Of a stretch of DNA of 64,000 bases, positions 17,274 through 25,907 are shown one piece after another (positions within the stretch are counted from its first letter, which is position 1; the number at the start of each line of letters is the position of its first letter). A program made the position numbers and the translations under genes. The notes under the pieces are model-generated. The model ran no database searches. It worked only from the letters and a program-made list of their open reading frames with translations, and had not been told where the DNA came from. The stretch is taken from NCBI RefSeq assembly GCF_014822185.1, contig NZ_QVLR01000060.1:62001-126000 (forward strand), written 5' to 3'. Source of the stretch: Azoarcus sp. Aa7. Lineage in GTDB: Bacteria > Pseudomonadota > Gammaproteobacteria > Burkholderiales > Rhodocyclaceae.

Positions 17274-18155
17274 ATGGCAAGAACGAGGCAGGCGTTCCGA
17301 TGGATGTTGGTGCAGGCGCTGGTCGCCCTGTGGGCGCTGGCGGCCGTGGTGCCGCACGCGCGCGCAGGGGACGGAGCTGCGCCCATCGCGGGGCTGTCGG
17401 GCCTCACGATTCGCGTGGAAGGCGAGAACTGGGGCAGCGCCGCGCGTGACGAGGTCGAAACCCTGCTCAACGCCGTCGCGGACGAATTGACAGGGGGCGC
17501 TGCGCATGGACTCGTGAGCCCCATCGTTGTCCGCTACGCAGCGGGCGGTCCGGTGGCCCTGTTCGACAAGGGGCATGACGGCGAATACCGCGTGCATCTG
17601 TCCGCCCGCAATCGCGGCTGGGCGCAGTACGCGTACCAGTTCGGCCACGAGCTGTGCCACATCCTGTCGAACTACGACCAGCGTGCGCACGACGCGGCGC
17701 GGCGCACGACGCAGTGGTTCGAGGAGGCGCTATGCGAGGCCGCCGGTCTGTTCGTGCTGCGCAGCATGGCGGCGCGCTGGCGGACCGAGGCGCCGTATCC
17801 CGGGTGGGAGGCGTATGCGCCCAGCCTGGCCTCCTATGCCGAGCGTCTGGTCGCCGAGCCGCACCGGCAGTTGCCGGCGGACGTGTCCGCCGCTTCATGG
17901 CTGAAGACGCGGATGGCGGGGCTCGCCGCGGACCCGTATCGTCGCAACGACAACGAGATCGTCGCCAATCTGCTTCTTCCGCACTTCGAGCGCGACGCGG
18001 CACGCTGGGTCGTGCTGCGCTATCTGAACCTCGAAGCGGCCGGAACTGCCGACGGATTTGCCGCCTACGTCCGCGAGTGGCGCAAGGAAGTGCCCGACGA
18101 ACACCGGGCGTTCATCGACGCCCTCGCGAGTACGCTGGGCCTGGCCGAGGGATAG
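17274..18155 (+). CDS. Exported zincin-like protein with HELCH motif
   Basis: Protein of 293 residues with an N-terminal signal peptide (cleavage near ARAGDG). The sequence FGHELCHILSNY carries an HExxH zinc motif, and a possible third ligand Glu lies downstream in QWFEEALCEAAG, as in gluzincin-type peptidases. This suggests a periplasmic metallopeptidase or an inactive relative. The rest has no motif I recognise. It starts 49 bases after the Cache protein gene on the same strand. Function unknown. Confidence 0.65.
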   Translation: MARTRQAFRWMLVQALVALWALAAVVPHARAGDGAAPIAGLSGLTIRVEGENWGSAARDEVETLLNAVADELTGGAAHGLVSPIVVRYAAGGPVALFDKGHDGEYRVHLSARNRGWAQYAYQFGHELCHILSNYDQRAHDAARRTTQWFEEALCEAAGLFVLRSMAARWRTEAPYPGWEAYAPSLASYAERLVAEPHRQLPADVSAASWLKTRMAGLAADPYRRNDNEIVANLLLPHFERDAARWVVLRYLNLEAAGTADGFAAYVREWRKEVPDEHRAFIDALASTLGLAEG

Positions 18156-18173
18156 GGGCGACGCCGGGCCCGC

Positions 18174-18476
18174 TCAGCGGAATCCGCTCGGATCGCGGTC
18201 CATGATGGCGTTGCGCAGGCGGATCTCGAGCGCCAGGCGCTGCACGTAGCGATCCATCTCGCGGTCGCCGACGGCGCTTGCCCGCGGGCCTTCGTCACCA
18301 CTGAGGCCGGGGCGGCCGAACACGCCCGAGTCTTCCTTCAGCTTCATCCCTTCATCGATTGCCCGGGCCTGCCGGTCGAAGGATGCATCGCTGACCGCGT
18401 CGGCGGCGACGGCGGACGGGAGCGCCAGGATCAGCGCTGCACCGAGCAGGGCCAGTACGGCGGATTTGTGTGTCAT
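18174..18476 (-). CDS. Small exported protein of unknown function
   Basis: 100-residue protein with a signal peptide (MTHKSAVLALLGAALILAL, cleavage near AVAAD). The mature part is charged, with DREMDRYVQRLALEIRLRN likely helical. GGGAGAG lies upstream of the ATG at 18476. The gene converges on the zincin gene with 18 bases between them. No family recognised. Confidence 0.6.
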   Translation of the reverse strand: MTHKSAVLALLGAALILALPSAVAADAVSDASFDRQARAIDEGMKLKEDSGVFGRPGLSGDEGPRASAVGDREMDRYVQRLALEIRLRNAIMDRDPSGFR

Positions 18477-18825
18477 GAGTCTCTCCCGGGTAAGTGGCTC
18501 CCTGATGATCGATTGTGTTTGCGGCATTGCCGTGTCGGGTAAGTCCACTATAGGTGAGCGGTCCCCGGATATCTGTAGAGGGGGCGCCAGCGGTGGGTGA
18601 CATTCATTCCCCACCAGACGTGGGGAAAGGGCGGGGAAAGGGCGGGGGAAAATCCCCGCACCAGATACCTTGAAACCCGTATGTGATCCGCGTTTTTGTA
18701 TGAAAAGCATATAAAAAACAAATAGATAATATCTTGGTACATTTGATGCTCAAGGGTGCTTGCGCACGAGAGCTATTTCACTCGCCAGTCCGGTGAGGTC
18801 TCCCGCGCATCGACAGGAGCACGAA
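18477..18825. other. Divergent intergenic region with AT-rich block and repeats
   Basis: No gene seen. The left part has an 8-bp inverted repeat TTCCCCAC-N5-GTGGGGAA at 18607-18627 followed by repeats of GGGGAAAGGGC up to about 18650. The block from about 18690 to 18745 is much richer in A and T than the rest of the window (for example CATATAAAAAACAAATAG). It is a likely promoter and nucleoid-protein binding region for the large exported protein. Confidence 0.5.
18735..18749 (+). promoter_or_regulatory. Possible sigma-54 promoter
   Basis: TGGTACATTTGATGC keeps the GG and GC elements at the right spacing and matches the -24/-12 consensus at most positions. It lies 77 bases before the start codon at 18826 and next to an AT-rich block. 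Weaker than the sites near the alcohol oxidation genes. Confidence 0.35.
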
Positions 18826-21135
18826 ATGAACAAGTTCAAACGCAGTGCTATTGCCGCAGGCATCCTAGCCCTTACGCTGGAATCCGGGCCGAGTCACGCC
18901 GTTCTCGAACGCGTCGGTCCACCGGACAATGCGCCCGCGATCGGCGGCTATCCTGCCTGGTACCAGGACACCACGGGCCTCGCGCTCGAATTCTGCAATC
19001 CGACGAACCTTGCCGAGGTCGAGGGCGGCTGGTGCCTGTTGCTCCCCGGGGATGTGCTCTCGGTTCCGGAAGTCTTCCCGACCTCCTATTTCGACGAGCA
19101 TTTCTGGTTTGCGGCGGATGCGGGCATGACGCCGGCGAGCGGCGGCCGTGCGCTGCTGACGATGGCCCTGGAGGCCGCCTTCGCTGCGGACGTCGTGCCT
19201 GGCGGTCAGATCGCCTTCGCGCGCGTGCGCCTGGTGCTCAACCCCGTGCCGGTGACGGGCGCTTATCGCTTCATCCACCCGTACGGCGAGAAAACGATCC
19301 AGGCGCAGGCCGGCGACAAGATCTTCTTTACCGACGACGTCGGCATCAATTGCCCTCCCGGACAGTTCGACTGTGCGATGCAAGGCTCGGTCGGCCCCTT
19401 CCTGCTGCCCTCGGACGCCCCCGGCGGTGCGGAACTGCCGCCGGTCGCGGGGCCGGTGCCGGGCAAGCTGTACATCGCCGATCCGGCGCGCGTCGGACCG
19501 GTGACCGGTAGCGCCTTGCCGCCCTTCACCGATTCGGTCGGGCAGTTGCGCAACCACAACGCCTTCCGAATCGAAGGGCCGGCCGGATCCGGGCTCGGCG
19601 TCGACCCGGCGAGCGGCGCGCGTGTCGATTTCCTCGAAACGACGGACTTCTCGCTGATGGGCCGCGTGTTCACCGGCACCCTGCCGGGCCGCGTCGAGGT
19701 CGATCGGGCAAGCTACGAGCGCGACGCCACGGCGATCAAGCTCGACGTGTTCGCGTCGGCCGCCGGCACCTCGTCGGGCAGGTTGCCGGCGCAGCCGCGG
19801 CCGGCACCCATCGTGCCGCAGTTGTCGTTCTTCGACGCCCCGTGCGCGGGGACTATCGACCCGGTAACCGGAGAGATCCTGCCGCCCTTCCTGGCCCCGG
19901 CAACCGCAACGGAAACCCAGATGGTGGCGACCAGCCCCGGCATGTACTGGGCCCAGACGGCGCCGACTGCGCTCCCCTCGTCGGTGTGCGTGAAGGATCT
20001 CACCGCGCGGGATGTAACGGGCAACGTCGTTCCCGTCTATCAGCCCAAGACGGTCAGCGACCAGGTGAGCATCTCGGAGGCGGAGTTCAATCGCGCCACC
20101 GGTACCCTCACCGTGAGCGCGGAGTCGACCGACCGGCTCGCACCCCCCGTCCTGACGCTCGCCTACGGGACAGTCCGTCAGGACATGGCTGCCGGTCAGA
20201 TCAGCGTGCCCAACCTGTTGGCGCCCCCGTCCAGGGTGAGAGTCCTGTCCAGCGCCTTCGGCGCGGACGATCATCTGGTTCGCACCGCCTTTGCCGCCGG
20301 TGCGCCGGTGGGCGTTCCGGTGGCGGTGAACGACACTTTCACGACGAGCGAGGATTCGCCGTCCGCAAGTTTCGACGTGCTCGCCAACGATACCGGCGCC
20401 ACTGACGGAACGGTCGCGCTTAGCGCCCTGCCGCTCTTCGGCACGGCGGTCGTGAATGCCGACGGCACGATAGGCTACACGCCCAACGCGAATGCGAACG
20501 GCACCGACCTGCTCACCTACACGGTGACGGTTGGTGGCCAGGTGTCGAACATCGGCACGGCGACGATCACGATCACGCCGGTGAACGATCCGCCTGCCGC
20601 AGTGAATGACTCGATAGCAGGCGTCGCCAATACGCCTCTTGCGATCGCCGTGACCGCGAACGACACCGATCCGGACGGCGCGGCCGACATCGTCGCGGCG
20701 ACCAACGTCACCCAGCCGACAGGTGCGACCGTGACGGTGAATGGCGGCGTTGTGACCTTCACGGCACCCTCGGGCGGAACCTACTCCTTCACCTATTACG
20801 CGCTCGATGCGGCCGGTACCGCGTCGGCCAATCCGGCAACGGTGACGGTGCAGGTGGCCGCGGCGGAGACGCTCTCGATCACCCGCTCCGAGTACATCAC
20901 CAGCAAGGGGCGCATGCGGGCACAGGGCACGGTCAATCCGGCAGCAGGCCAGACGATCGCCGTCGAGTTCCTCAACGTGAGCGGCGCAGTCATAGGCTTC
21001 GTCGGTACCGGCGCCACCGATGCCGCCGGCAACTGGTCGATCGACGTGGCGACGGCGCTGCCGAGCACCGCGACGCACATCCGTGCGACCTCGTCGAACG
21101 GCACCTCGCGCACGGCGACGATCGCTCGCAAGTAG
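18826..21135 (+). CDS. Large exported protein with C-terminal Ig/cadherin-like repeats
   Basis: Protein of 769 residues. The signal peptide ends near GPSHA. I chose the ATG at 18826 because CAGGAG lies just before it. Residues about 25-480 form a large region I do not recognise, with several Cys (EFCNPT, GGWCLL, INCPPGQFDC) and a beta-rich pattern. Residues about 500-700 hold two tandem domains of the bacterial Ig/cadherin-like type, marked by VLANDTGATDGT, TPNANANGTD, PVNDPPAAVND and TANDTDPDG. A final beta module (about 710-769) follows. It is probably secreted or surface-exposed; no autotransporter, LPXTG or sorting motif is visible. Function unknown. Confidence 0.75.
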   Translation: MNKFKRSAIAAGILALTLESGPSHAVLERVGPPDNAPAIGGYPAWYQDTTGLALEFCNPTNLAEVEGGWCLLLPGDVLSVPEVFPTSYFDEHFWFAADAGMTPASGGRALLTMALEAAFAADVVPGGQIAFARVRLVLNPVPVTGAYRFIHPYGEKTIQAQAGDKIFFTDDVGINCPPGQFDCAMQGSVGPFLLPSDAPGGAELPPVAGPVPGKLYIADPARVGPVTGSALPPFTDSVGQLRNHNAFRIEGPAGSGLGVDPASGARVDFLETTDFSLMGRVFTGTLPGRVEVDRASYERDATAIKLDVFASAAGTSSGRLPAQPRPAPIVPQLSFFDAPCAGTIDPVTGEILPPFLAPATATETQMVATSPGMYWAQTAPTALPSSVCVKDLTARDVTGNVVPVYQPKTVSDQVSISEAEFNRATGTLTVSAESTDRLAPPVLTLAYGTVRQDMAAGQISVPNLLAPPSRVRVLSSAFGADDHLVRTAFAAGAPVGVPVAVNDTFTTSEDSPSASFDVLANDTGATDGTVALSALPLFGTAVVNADGTIGYTPNANANGTDLLTYTVTVGGQVSNIGTATITITPVNDPPAAVNDSIAGVANTPLAIAVTANDTDPDGAADIVAATNVTQPTGATVTVNGGVVTFTAPSGGTYSFTYYALDAAGTASANPATVTVQVAAAETLSITRSEYITSKGRMRAQGTVNPAAGQTIAVEFLNVSGAVIGFVGTGATDAAGNWSIDVATALPSTATHIRATSSNGTSRTATIARK

Positions 21136-21593
21136 TTGCAGCAAAGCGCGGCGGGCTTCCGCTCGCTGCGTATCCACGCGCCGCCCGGGGCAAATCCGGG
21201 CGACGCCCTCTGCCTGCTGCGGGGGCACGCCGCGCCTGACGCCCCCTCCGCACTTTCGCCATCCGGCCGATTGCACGCTGCGCAGGCAGCCCCCGATTAC
21301 AGTTTTGCGACATTTGCTATCAGCTTTGAACCCTTCGACGCGGCACCCCCGGCTGCGGACGAACCGGATTGACAGCAGGTGATCCTTGGCGCTATGTGGG
21401 TTTGCGCGGACTTCGCCGCGGTCCGCGTCGATTTAGTGCGCTGCAAAAACGCGGAGAGCTCGCATTGTTGCGCTGGGGTTTTTTTGCCACTATTCGCAGC
21501 GTTTCCTGTTGTTGACCTTTTGTTGTCATGGTCTTTCGGGCGGCCGGCCTCGCCGGCACGAAAAATCTGCGAAATACTCGTGAGGAATACCGG
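21136..21593. other. Intergenic region before the arginine operon
   Basis: No supported gene. A 7-bp inverted repeat CGCCCGG-N7-CCGGGCG at 21182-21202 may end the upstream transcript. Base composition falls from GC-rich to mixed from about 21290, with a run of seven T at about 21479-21485; the promoter of the aot-like operon should lie in this right half. Confidence 0.4.
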
Positions 21594-22385
21594 ATGAAAA
21601 AGACTGCACTGCTGTTCGCCATGCTCGCCCTGACTGCGGGCAGCGCCTTCGCGAAGGACTGGAAGGAAATCCGCCTGGCTTCGGAGGGCGCCTACCCCCC
21701 GTTCAACATCACCGCTGCCGACGGCTCGCTGCAGGGCTTCGACGTCGATGTCGGCAATGCGCTGTGTGCCGAGATGAAGGCCAAGTGCACCTGGGTCAAG
21801 CAGGAATGGGACGGCATGATCCCGGCGCTGGTCGCGCGCAAGTTCGACGCGATCGTCGCCTCGATGTCGATCACCGAGGAGCGCAAGGCAAAAGTCGATT
21901 TCACCGACAAGTACTACGCTTCGCCGCTCGCGCTGATCGCCAAGAGCGGCTCGCCGCTGCGTCCCGACATGGCCTCGCTGAAGGGCAAGAAGGTGGGCGT
22001 GCAGCGCGGCACCGTTTCCGACAACTACGCCACCAAGTATTGGGAAGGCAAGGGCCCGGAACTCGTCCGCTACGCCAAGCAGGATGAAGCCTACCTCGAC
22101 CTCAAGTCCGGGCGCCTGGATGCGGCCTTCGCCGATTTCCTCGAAGCCTATGGCGGCTTCCTGACCAAGCCCGAAGGCACCGGCTACGATGTTGCCGGTG
22201 ACCGCCTGTTCGGCAAGAACGCCGAGGAGAAGGGCGTCATCGGCGAGGGCATCGGCATCGCCGTGCGCAAGAAGGACAAGGACCTCACCGCGCAGCTGAA
22301 CAAGGCGCTCGCGGCCATCCGCGCCAACGGCAAGTACGAGGAAATCCGCAAGAAATACTTCCCGATGGACATCTACGGCAACTGA
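21594..22385 (+). CDS. aotJ: Arginine/ornithine-type ABC transporter binding protein
   Basis: Periplasmic binding protein of 263 residues for basic amino acids, in the HisJ/ArgT/AotJ family. The signal peptide MKKTALLFAMLALTAGSAFA is clear. The family motifs SEGAYPPFN, GFDVDVGNALC, WDGMIPAL and MSITEERK are present. GAGGAA precedes the ATG at 21594; the longer open frame is not needed. It is first in an order (binding protein, two permeases, ATPase, ArgR-type regulator) matching the Pseudomonas aotJQMOP-argR operon. Arginine and ornithine are therefore the likely ligands, and histidine or lysine are possible. Confidence 0.9.
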   Translation: MKKTALLFAMLALTAGSAFAKDWKEIRLASEGAYPPFNITAADGSLQGFDVDVGNALCAEMKAKCTWVKQEWDGMIPALVARKFDAIVASMSITEERKAKVDFTDKYYASPLALIAKSGSPLRPDMASLKGKKVGVQRGTVSDNYATKYWEGKGPELVRYAKQDEAYLDLKSGRLDAAFADFLEAYGGFLTKPEGTGYDVAGDRLFGKNAEEKGVIGEGIGIAVRKKDKDLTAQLNKALAAIRANGKYEEIRKKYFPMDIYGN

Positions 22386-22399
22386 TCGCCACCTCGAAG

Positions 22400-22436
22400 A
22401 AGCGCCGGATTGCTCCTGCAAGCGGCGCTTTTTCTT
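22400..22436 (+). terminator. Intra-operon hairpin after the binding-protein gene
   Basis: AAGCGCCG and CGGCGCTT form an 8-bp stem with a 15-base loop, followed by TTTCTTTT. A leaky terminator here would let the binding protein be made in excess over the permeases, a common arrangement in ABC operons. Confidence 0.6.
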
Positions 22437-22459
22437 TTCCCGTTTTCCCGGAGTCAGCG

Positions 22460-23152
22460 ATGGATGCCCTGATCGAATACTCCCCCAGCCTGTTCGGCGG
22501 CGCCTGGGTGACCCTCAAGGTGGCGCTGCTGTCGCTCGTGCTGGCGGTCGCGACCGGCCTGCTCGGTGCAGCGTTCAAGCTGTCCGACTTCCTGCCGCTG
22601 CGCCTGTGGACCATGCTCTACACGACGATCGTGCGCGGCGTGCCCGACCTGGTGATGATGCTGCTGGTGTTCTACGGTGGCCAGCTGCTGCTCAACGAGG
22701 TCGTCGACTATTTCGAGTGGGAGTTCATCGAGATCAACCCCTTCGTCGCCGGCGTGCTGACGATCGGCTTCATCTTCGGCGCCTACTTCACCGAAACCTT
22801 CCGCGGCGCTTTCCTCGCCGTGTCCGCGGGGCAGCTCGAAGCCGGACGCGCCTACGGGATGACCGGTTGGCAGGTGTTCTGGCGGATCATGTTTCCCCAG
22901 ATGTTGCGCTTCGCGCTCCCGGGCATCGGCAACAACTGGCTCGTGCTGCTGAAGAGCACGGCGATCGTGTCGATGATCGGCCTGTCCGACATGACCTCGC
23001 TCGCCGACCAGGCGGGACGCTCCACGCACCAGCCTTTCACCTTCTATCTCGCCGTCTGCGCGCTGTACCTGGCAATGACCGCGGTGTCGGGCTACGTCCT
23101 CAACCGGCTGACGACGCGCTACAACGTCGGCGTCCGCGAAGCCAACGTCTGA
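22460..23152 (+). CDS. aotQ: Basic amino acid ABC transporter permease (HisQ/AotQ type)
   Basis: Inner-membrane permease of 230 residues with about five transmembrane helices. The HisMQ-type coupling loop that contacts the ATPase is seen around EAGRAYGMTGWQVFWRIMFP. YTTIVRGVPDLVMMLLVFYG matches HisQ-family proteins. It lies 74 bases after the binding-protein gene, downstream of the hairpin, and 16 bases before the second permease gene. It forms the channel with the next gene's product. Confidence 0.9.
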   Translation: MDALIEYSPSLFGGAWVTLKVALLSLVLAVATGLLGAAFKLSDFLPLRLWTMLYTTIVRGVPDLVMMLLVFYGGQLLLNEVVDYFEWEFIEINPFVAGVLTIGFIFGAYFTETFRGAFLAVSAGQLEAGRAYGMTGWQVFWRIMFPQMLRFALPGIGNNWLVLLKSTAIVSMIGLSDMTSLADQAGRSTHQPFTFYLAVCALYLAMTAVSGYVLNRLTTRYNVGVREANV

Positions 23153-23168
23153 CGGAGCCGGAGTCATC

Positions 23169-23906
23169 ATGGAACTGTTCGATTTCCAGGTCATCACGAG
23201 CAGCCTGCCGGAGTTCTGGCGCGGCCTGCTGATGACGCTGCAGCTCACCGCGCTCTCCCTGCTGGTCGGCTTTGCCGCGGCCGTCCCGCTCGCCGTCGCG
23301 CGCGTGTCGAAGAACCGCTGGGTCAGCGGCCCGGTGTCGGCCTACACCTACTTCTTCCGCGGTACGCCCATGCTCGTGCAACTGCTGCTGATCTACTACG
23401 GCGCGGGGCAGTGGGCGTGGATGCAGGCGGCGTGGGAGGCGGGCCACCCCGTCTGGCTGCTCTTCCGCGAGCCTTTCTTCTGTGCGTTGTTCGCCTTCGG
23501 CCTCAACACCTGCGCCTACACGATCGAGATCATCGCGGGGGCGATGCGCAACACGCCGCACGGCGAGATCGAGGCGGCCAAGGCGATGGGCATGAGCCGC
23601 TTCAAGGCGCTGCAGCGCATCGTGCTGCCGTCCGCGCTGCGGCGCATGCTGCCCTCGTACAGCAACGAGGTCATCCTGATGCTGCAGGGCTCGGCGATCG
23701 CCAGCGCCGTGACGCTGGTCGACATCACGGGTGCCGCGCGCAACGTCTATTCGCGCCACTTCGCGCCCTTCGAGGCCTTCGTCTTCGCGGGCCTCGTCTA
23801 TCTAGTCCTGACCTTCATGCTGGTCGGGTTGTTCAAGTACGCCGAAGGCCGCTGGCTCGCCCATCTCGCACCACGCAAGGCCACGAAACGCACGGAGGCA
23901 GCATAA
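23169..23906 (+). CDS. aotM: Basic amino acid ABC transporter permease (HisM/AotM type)
   Basis: Second permease of the transporter, 245 residues. The EAA-type loop reads [20 protein letters not shown], and [18 protein letters not shown] is a standard HisM-family segment. The stop TAA (23904-23906) overlaps an ATG at 23906 as TAATG, which bears on the start of the next gene. It pairs with the HisQ-type permease in the membrane. Confidence 0.9.
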   Translation: MELFDFQVITSSLPEFWRGLLMTLQLTALSLLVGFAAAVPLAVARVSKNRWVSGPVSAYTYFFRGTPMLVQLLLIYYGAGQWAWMQAAWEAGHPVWLLFREPFFCALFAFGLNTCAYTIEIIAGAMRNTPHGEIEAAKAMGMSRFKALQRIVLPSALRRMLPSYSNEVILMLQGSAIASAVTLVDITGAARNVYSRHFAPFEAFVFAGLVYLVLTFMLVGLFKYAEGRWLAHLAPRKATKRTEAA

Positions 23907-24016
23907 TGAACCACGCCGCGACTTTCGGGCGGATCTGCGTCGATGACCGGCACGACTTCCATACCAGACAAGACGTGCCCAAGGATGCGCTGCCCGCCCT
24001 CAAGCAAGGAACCGCA

Positions 24017-24799
24017 ATGAACCAGACTGCCACCGTCGAACAGGTCCGCGTCGAAGACCTGCACAAGTCCTACGGCAATAACGAGGTGCTGAAGGGCGTG
24101 TCGCTGTCCGCGAGTTCCGGCGACGTGATCAGCATCATCGGCTCCTCGGGCTCGGGCAAGAGCACGTGGCTGCGCTGCATCAACTTCCTCGAGAACCCGA
24201 CATCCGGCCGCATCACGGTCGGCGGCAAGGAAGTGGGGCTGGTACGCAACCGCAAGGGCGATCTCGTCGTCGCGGACCCCAAGCAACTGCAACAGATCCG
24301 CACGCGCCTGTCGATGGTGTTCCAGCACTTCAACCTGTGGAGCCACATGACGGTGCTGGAGAACGTCATCGAGGCGCCCGTGCATGTACTGGGCATTCCG
24401 AAGGCAGAGGCGATGGAGCGCGCCGAGCGTTACCTCGAGCGCGTCGGCGTGTGGAAATTCCGTGACGCCTATCCGGCCCACATGTCCGGCGGCCAGCAGC
24501 AGCGCGTCGCCATCGCTCGCGCATTGGCGATGGAACCGTCGGTGCTGCTGTTCGACGAGCCGACTTCGGCGCTCGACCCCGAGCTGGTCGGCGAGGTGCT
24601 GAAGGTGATGCGCTCACTCGCCGAGGAAGGCCGCACGATGCTCGTCGTCACGCACGAAATGGGCTTCGCGCGCGAGGTCTCCAATCACGTGATCTTCGTC
24701 CATCAGGGCCGCGTGGAAGAGCAGGGCAATCCCAGGGAAGTGCTGGTCCGGCCGCAGAGCGAGCGGCTGCAGCAGTTCCTCTCCGGCAACCTGAAGTAA
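24017..24799 (+). CDS. aotP: Basic amino acid ABC transporter ATPase (HisP/AotP type)
   Basis: ATPase energising the basic amino acid transporter, 260 residues from the ATG at 24017. Walker A is GSSGSGKST, the Q-loop lies in VFQHFNLW, the signature is MSGGQQQR, Walker B is [12 protein letters not shown] and the H-loop is VVTHEM. The start is ambiguous. ATG at 24017 has AAGGA six bases upstream and gives normal HisP length. ATG at 23906 is in frame, has GGAGG seven bases upstream and overlaps the previous stop, and would add 37 residues. I prefer 24017 on length. Same operon as the permeases. Confidence 0.88.
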   Translation: MNQTATVEQVRVEDLHKSYGNNEVLKGVSLSASSGDVISIIGSSGSGKSTWLRCINFLENPTSGRITVGGKEVGLVRNRKGDLVVADPKQLQQIRTRLSMVFQHFNLWSHMTVLENVIEAPVHVLGIPKAEAMERAERYLERVGVWKFRDAYPAHMSGGQQQRVAIARALAMEPSVLLFDEPTSALDPELVGEVLKVMRSLAEEGRTMLVVTHEMGFAREVSNHVIFVHQGRVEEQGNPREVLVRPQSERLQQFLSGNLK

Positions 24800-24857
24800 G
24801 CGGGCGGCCGGTCGGAGCCGCGGGCCTTCAGGCGAGTTGGGCGGGGACGGGGCCACG

Positions 24858-25907
24858 ATGCGCTGGGACCGGCCTGTCGACAGCGAACCCGGCGCGCCAC
24901 CGCTCGACGTCGTCGTCCTGCTGCTGCCGCCGGTGTCGCTCGGCACCCTGGGCGCCATCGTCGACCCCTTCGTCGAGGCCAACCGCCTCGGGGGGCGGCG
25001 GTACTACGACGTGCATCTCGTCTCCGCCGACGGCGCCCCGGTTGCGCTGCCTGGCGGTGGGCGCCTGTCGGTCGGCGGTGCGCTGCCCGCGCTGATGCGC
25101 TGCGACGCCCTGGTCGTCGCGTCGGATCAGCGCCAGTCGGTCGGTAACGAAACGGACATCCTCTCGCAGCTCAAGCGCATCGCCCGCGTCGGGGCGGCCT
25201 TCTGCGGCAACCGCGGCGGTACCGCCTGGCTGGCTGCGGCCGGCCTGCTGGACAACCGCCGCGTCGCGGTGCATTGGGAAGAGATGACCTTCTACCGCGA
25301 GCGCCATCCCGAACTCGTGCTGTGCGCGACCCTGTACGAGATGGACGCCGACCGCCTGACGGCGTCGAGCAACCAGGCGACGCTGGACATGATGCTGGGG
25401 GTGATCGCGCAGCAGATCTCGCCGCAACTCGCCGACAACGTTGCGCGCCAGTTCGGGCTGGACCGCATCCGGCCCGGCCACGAGAAGCAGGCCGTGCCGG
25501 CGACGAGCCGCATCTCGCAGCACCCGCCGAAGCTCAGCGAGGCGTTGCTGGTGATGGAGGCGAACCTCGAGGAACCCCTCGGTTCCGACGAGATCGCCGA
25601 ATGCGTGGGCATCTCGCGCCGCCAGCTGGAGCGCCTCTTCAAGCAGAACCTCGACATCCTGCCGTCGCGCTACTACCAGGAACTGCGGCTGGAACGTGCC
25701 CGCCAACTGATCGTGCGCACGCAGCAGTCCATCGTGCAGATCGGCCTGTCCTGCGGTTTTTCGTCGGGTTCGCACTTTGCGACCGCCTACCGCGCCCATT
25801 TCGGCATCACGCCGCGCGAGGACCGTTCGCGCGCGACGCTCACCGGCAGCGGCCAGGGGACTGCCCCCCGCACTGCCGGTACCCCCCCAACGGAGCCTTC
25901 ATGCTGA
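24858..25907 (+). CDS. argR: ArgR-type AraC-family regulator
   Basis: Regulator of 349 residues with an N-terminal DJ-1/PfpI-like ligand domain (residues about 18-190) and a C-terminal AraC helix-turn-helix (about 215-320: CVGISRRQLERLFKQNL and GFSSGSHFATAYRAHFG). This architecture and its place directly after the aot-like transporter match Pseudomonas ArgR, which responds to arginine and controls its uptake and catabolism. It is not the hexameric E. coli-type ArgR. The ATG at 24858 is chosen over an in-frame TTG at 24837. The last 25 residues are low-complexity Pro/Thr-rich. It overlaps the next gene by 7 bases, so regulator and catabolic enzyme are coupled. Confidence 0.85.
   Translation: MRWDRPVDSEPGAPPLDVVVLLLPPVSLGTLGAIVDPFVEANRLGGRRYYDVHLVSADGAPVALPGGGRLSVGGALPALMRCDALVVASDQRQSVGNETDILSQLKRIARVGAAFCGNRGGTAWLAAAGLLDNRRVAVHWEEMTFYRERHPELVLCATLYEMDADRLTASSNQATLDMMLGVIAQQISPQLADNVARQFGLDRIRPGHEKQAVPATSRISQHPPKLSEALLVMEANLEEPLGSDEIAECVGISRRQLERLFKQNLDILPSRYYQELRLERARQLIVRTQQSIVQIGLSCGFSSGSHFATAYRAHFGITPREDRSRATLTGSGQGTAPRTAGTPPTEPSC

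Noticed and set aside
21471-21487. Sigma-54-like site before the aot operon
   Set aside because: GG and GC are one base too close for a -24/-12 promoter, and the match depends on a T run.
21379-21597. Small open frame of 72 codons before the aot operon
   Set aside because: No ribosome site, no family resemblance, and it runs over the start region of the binding-protein gene.
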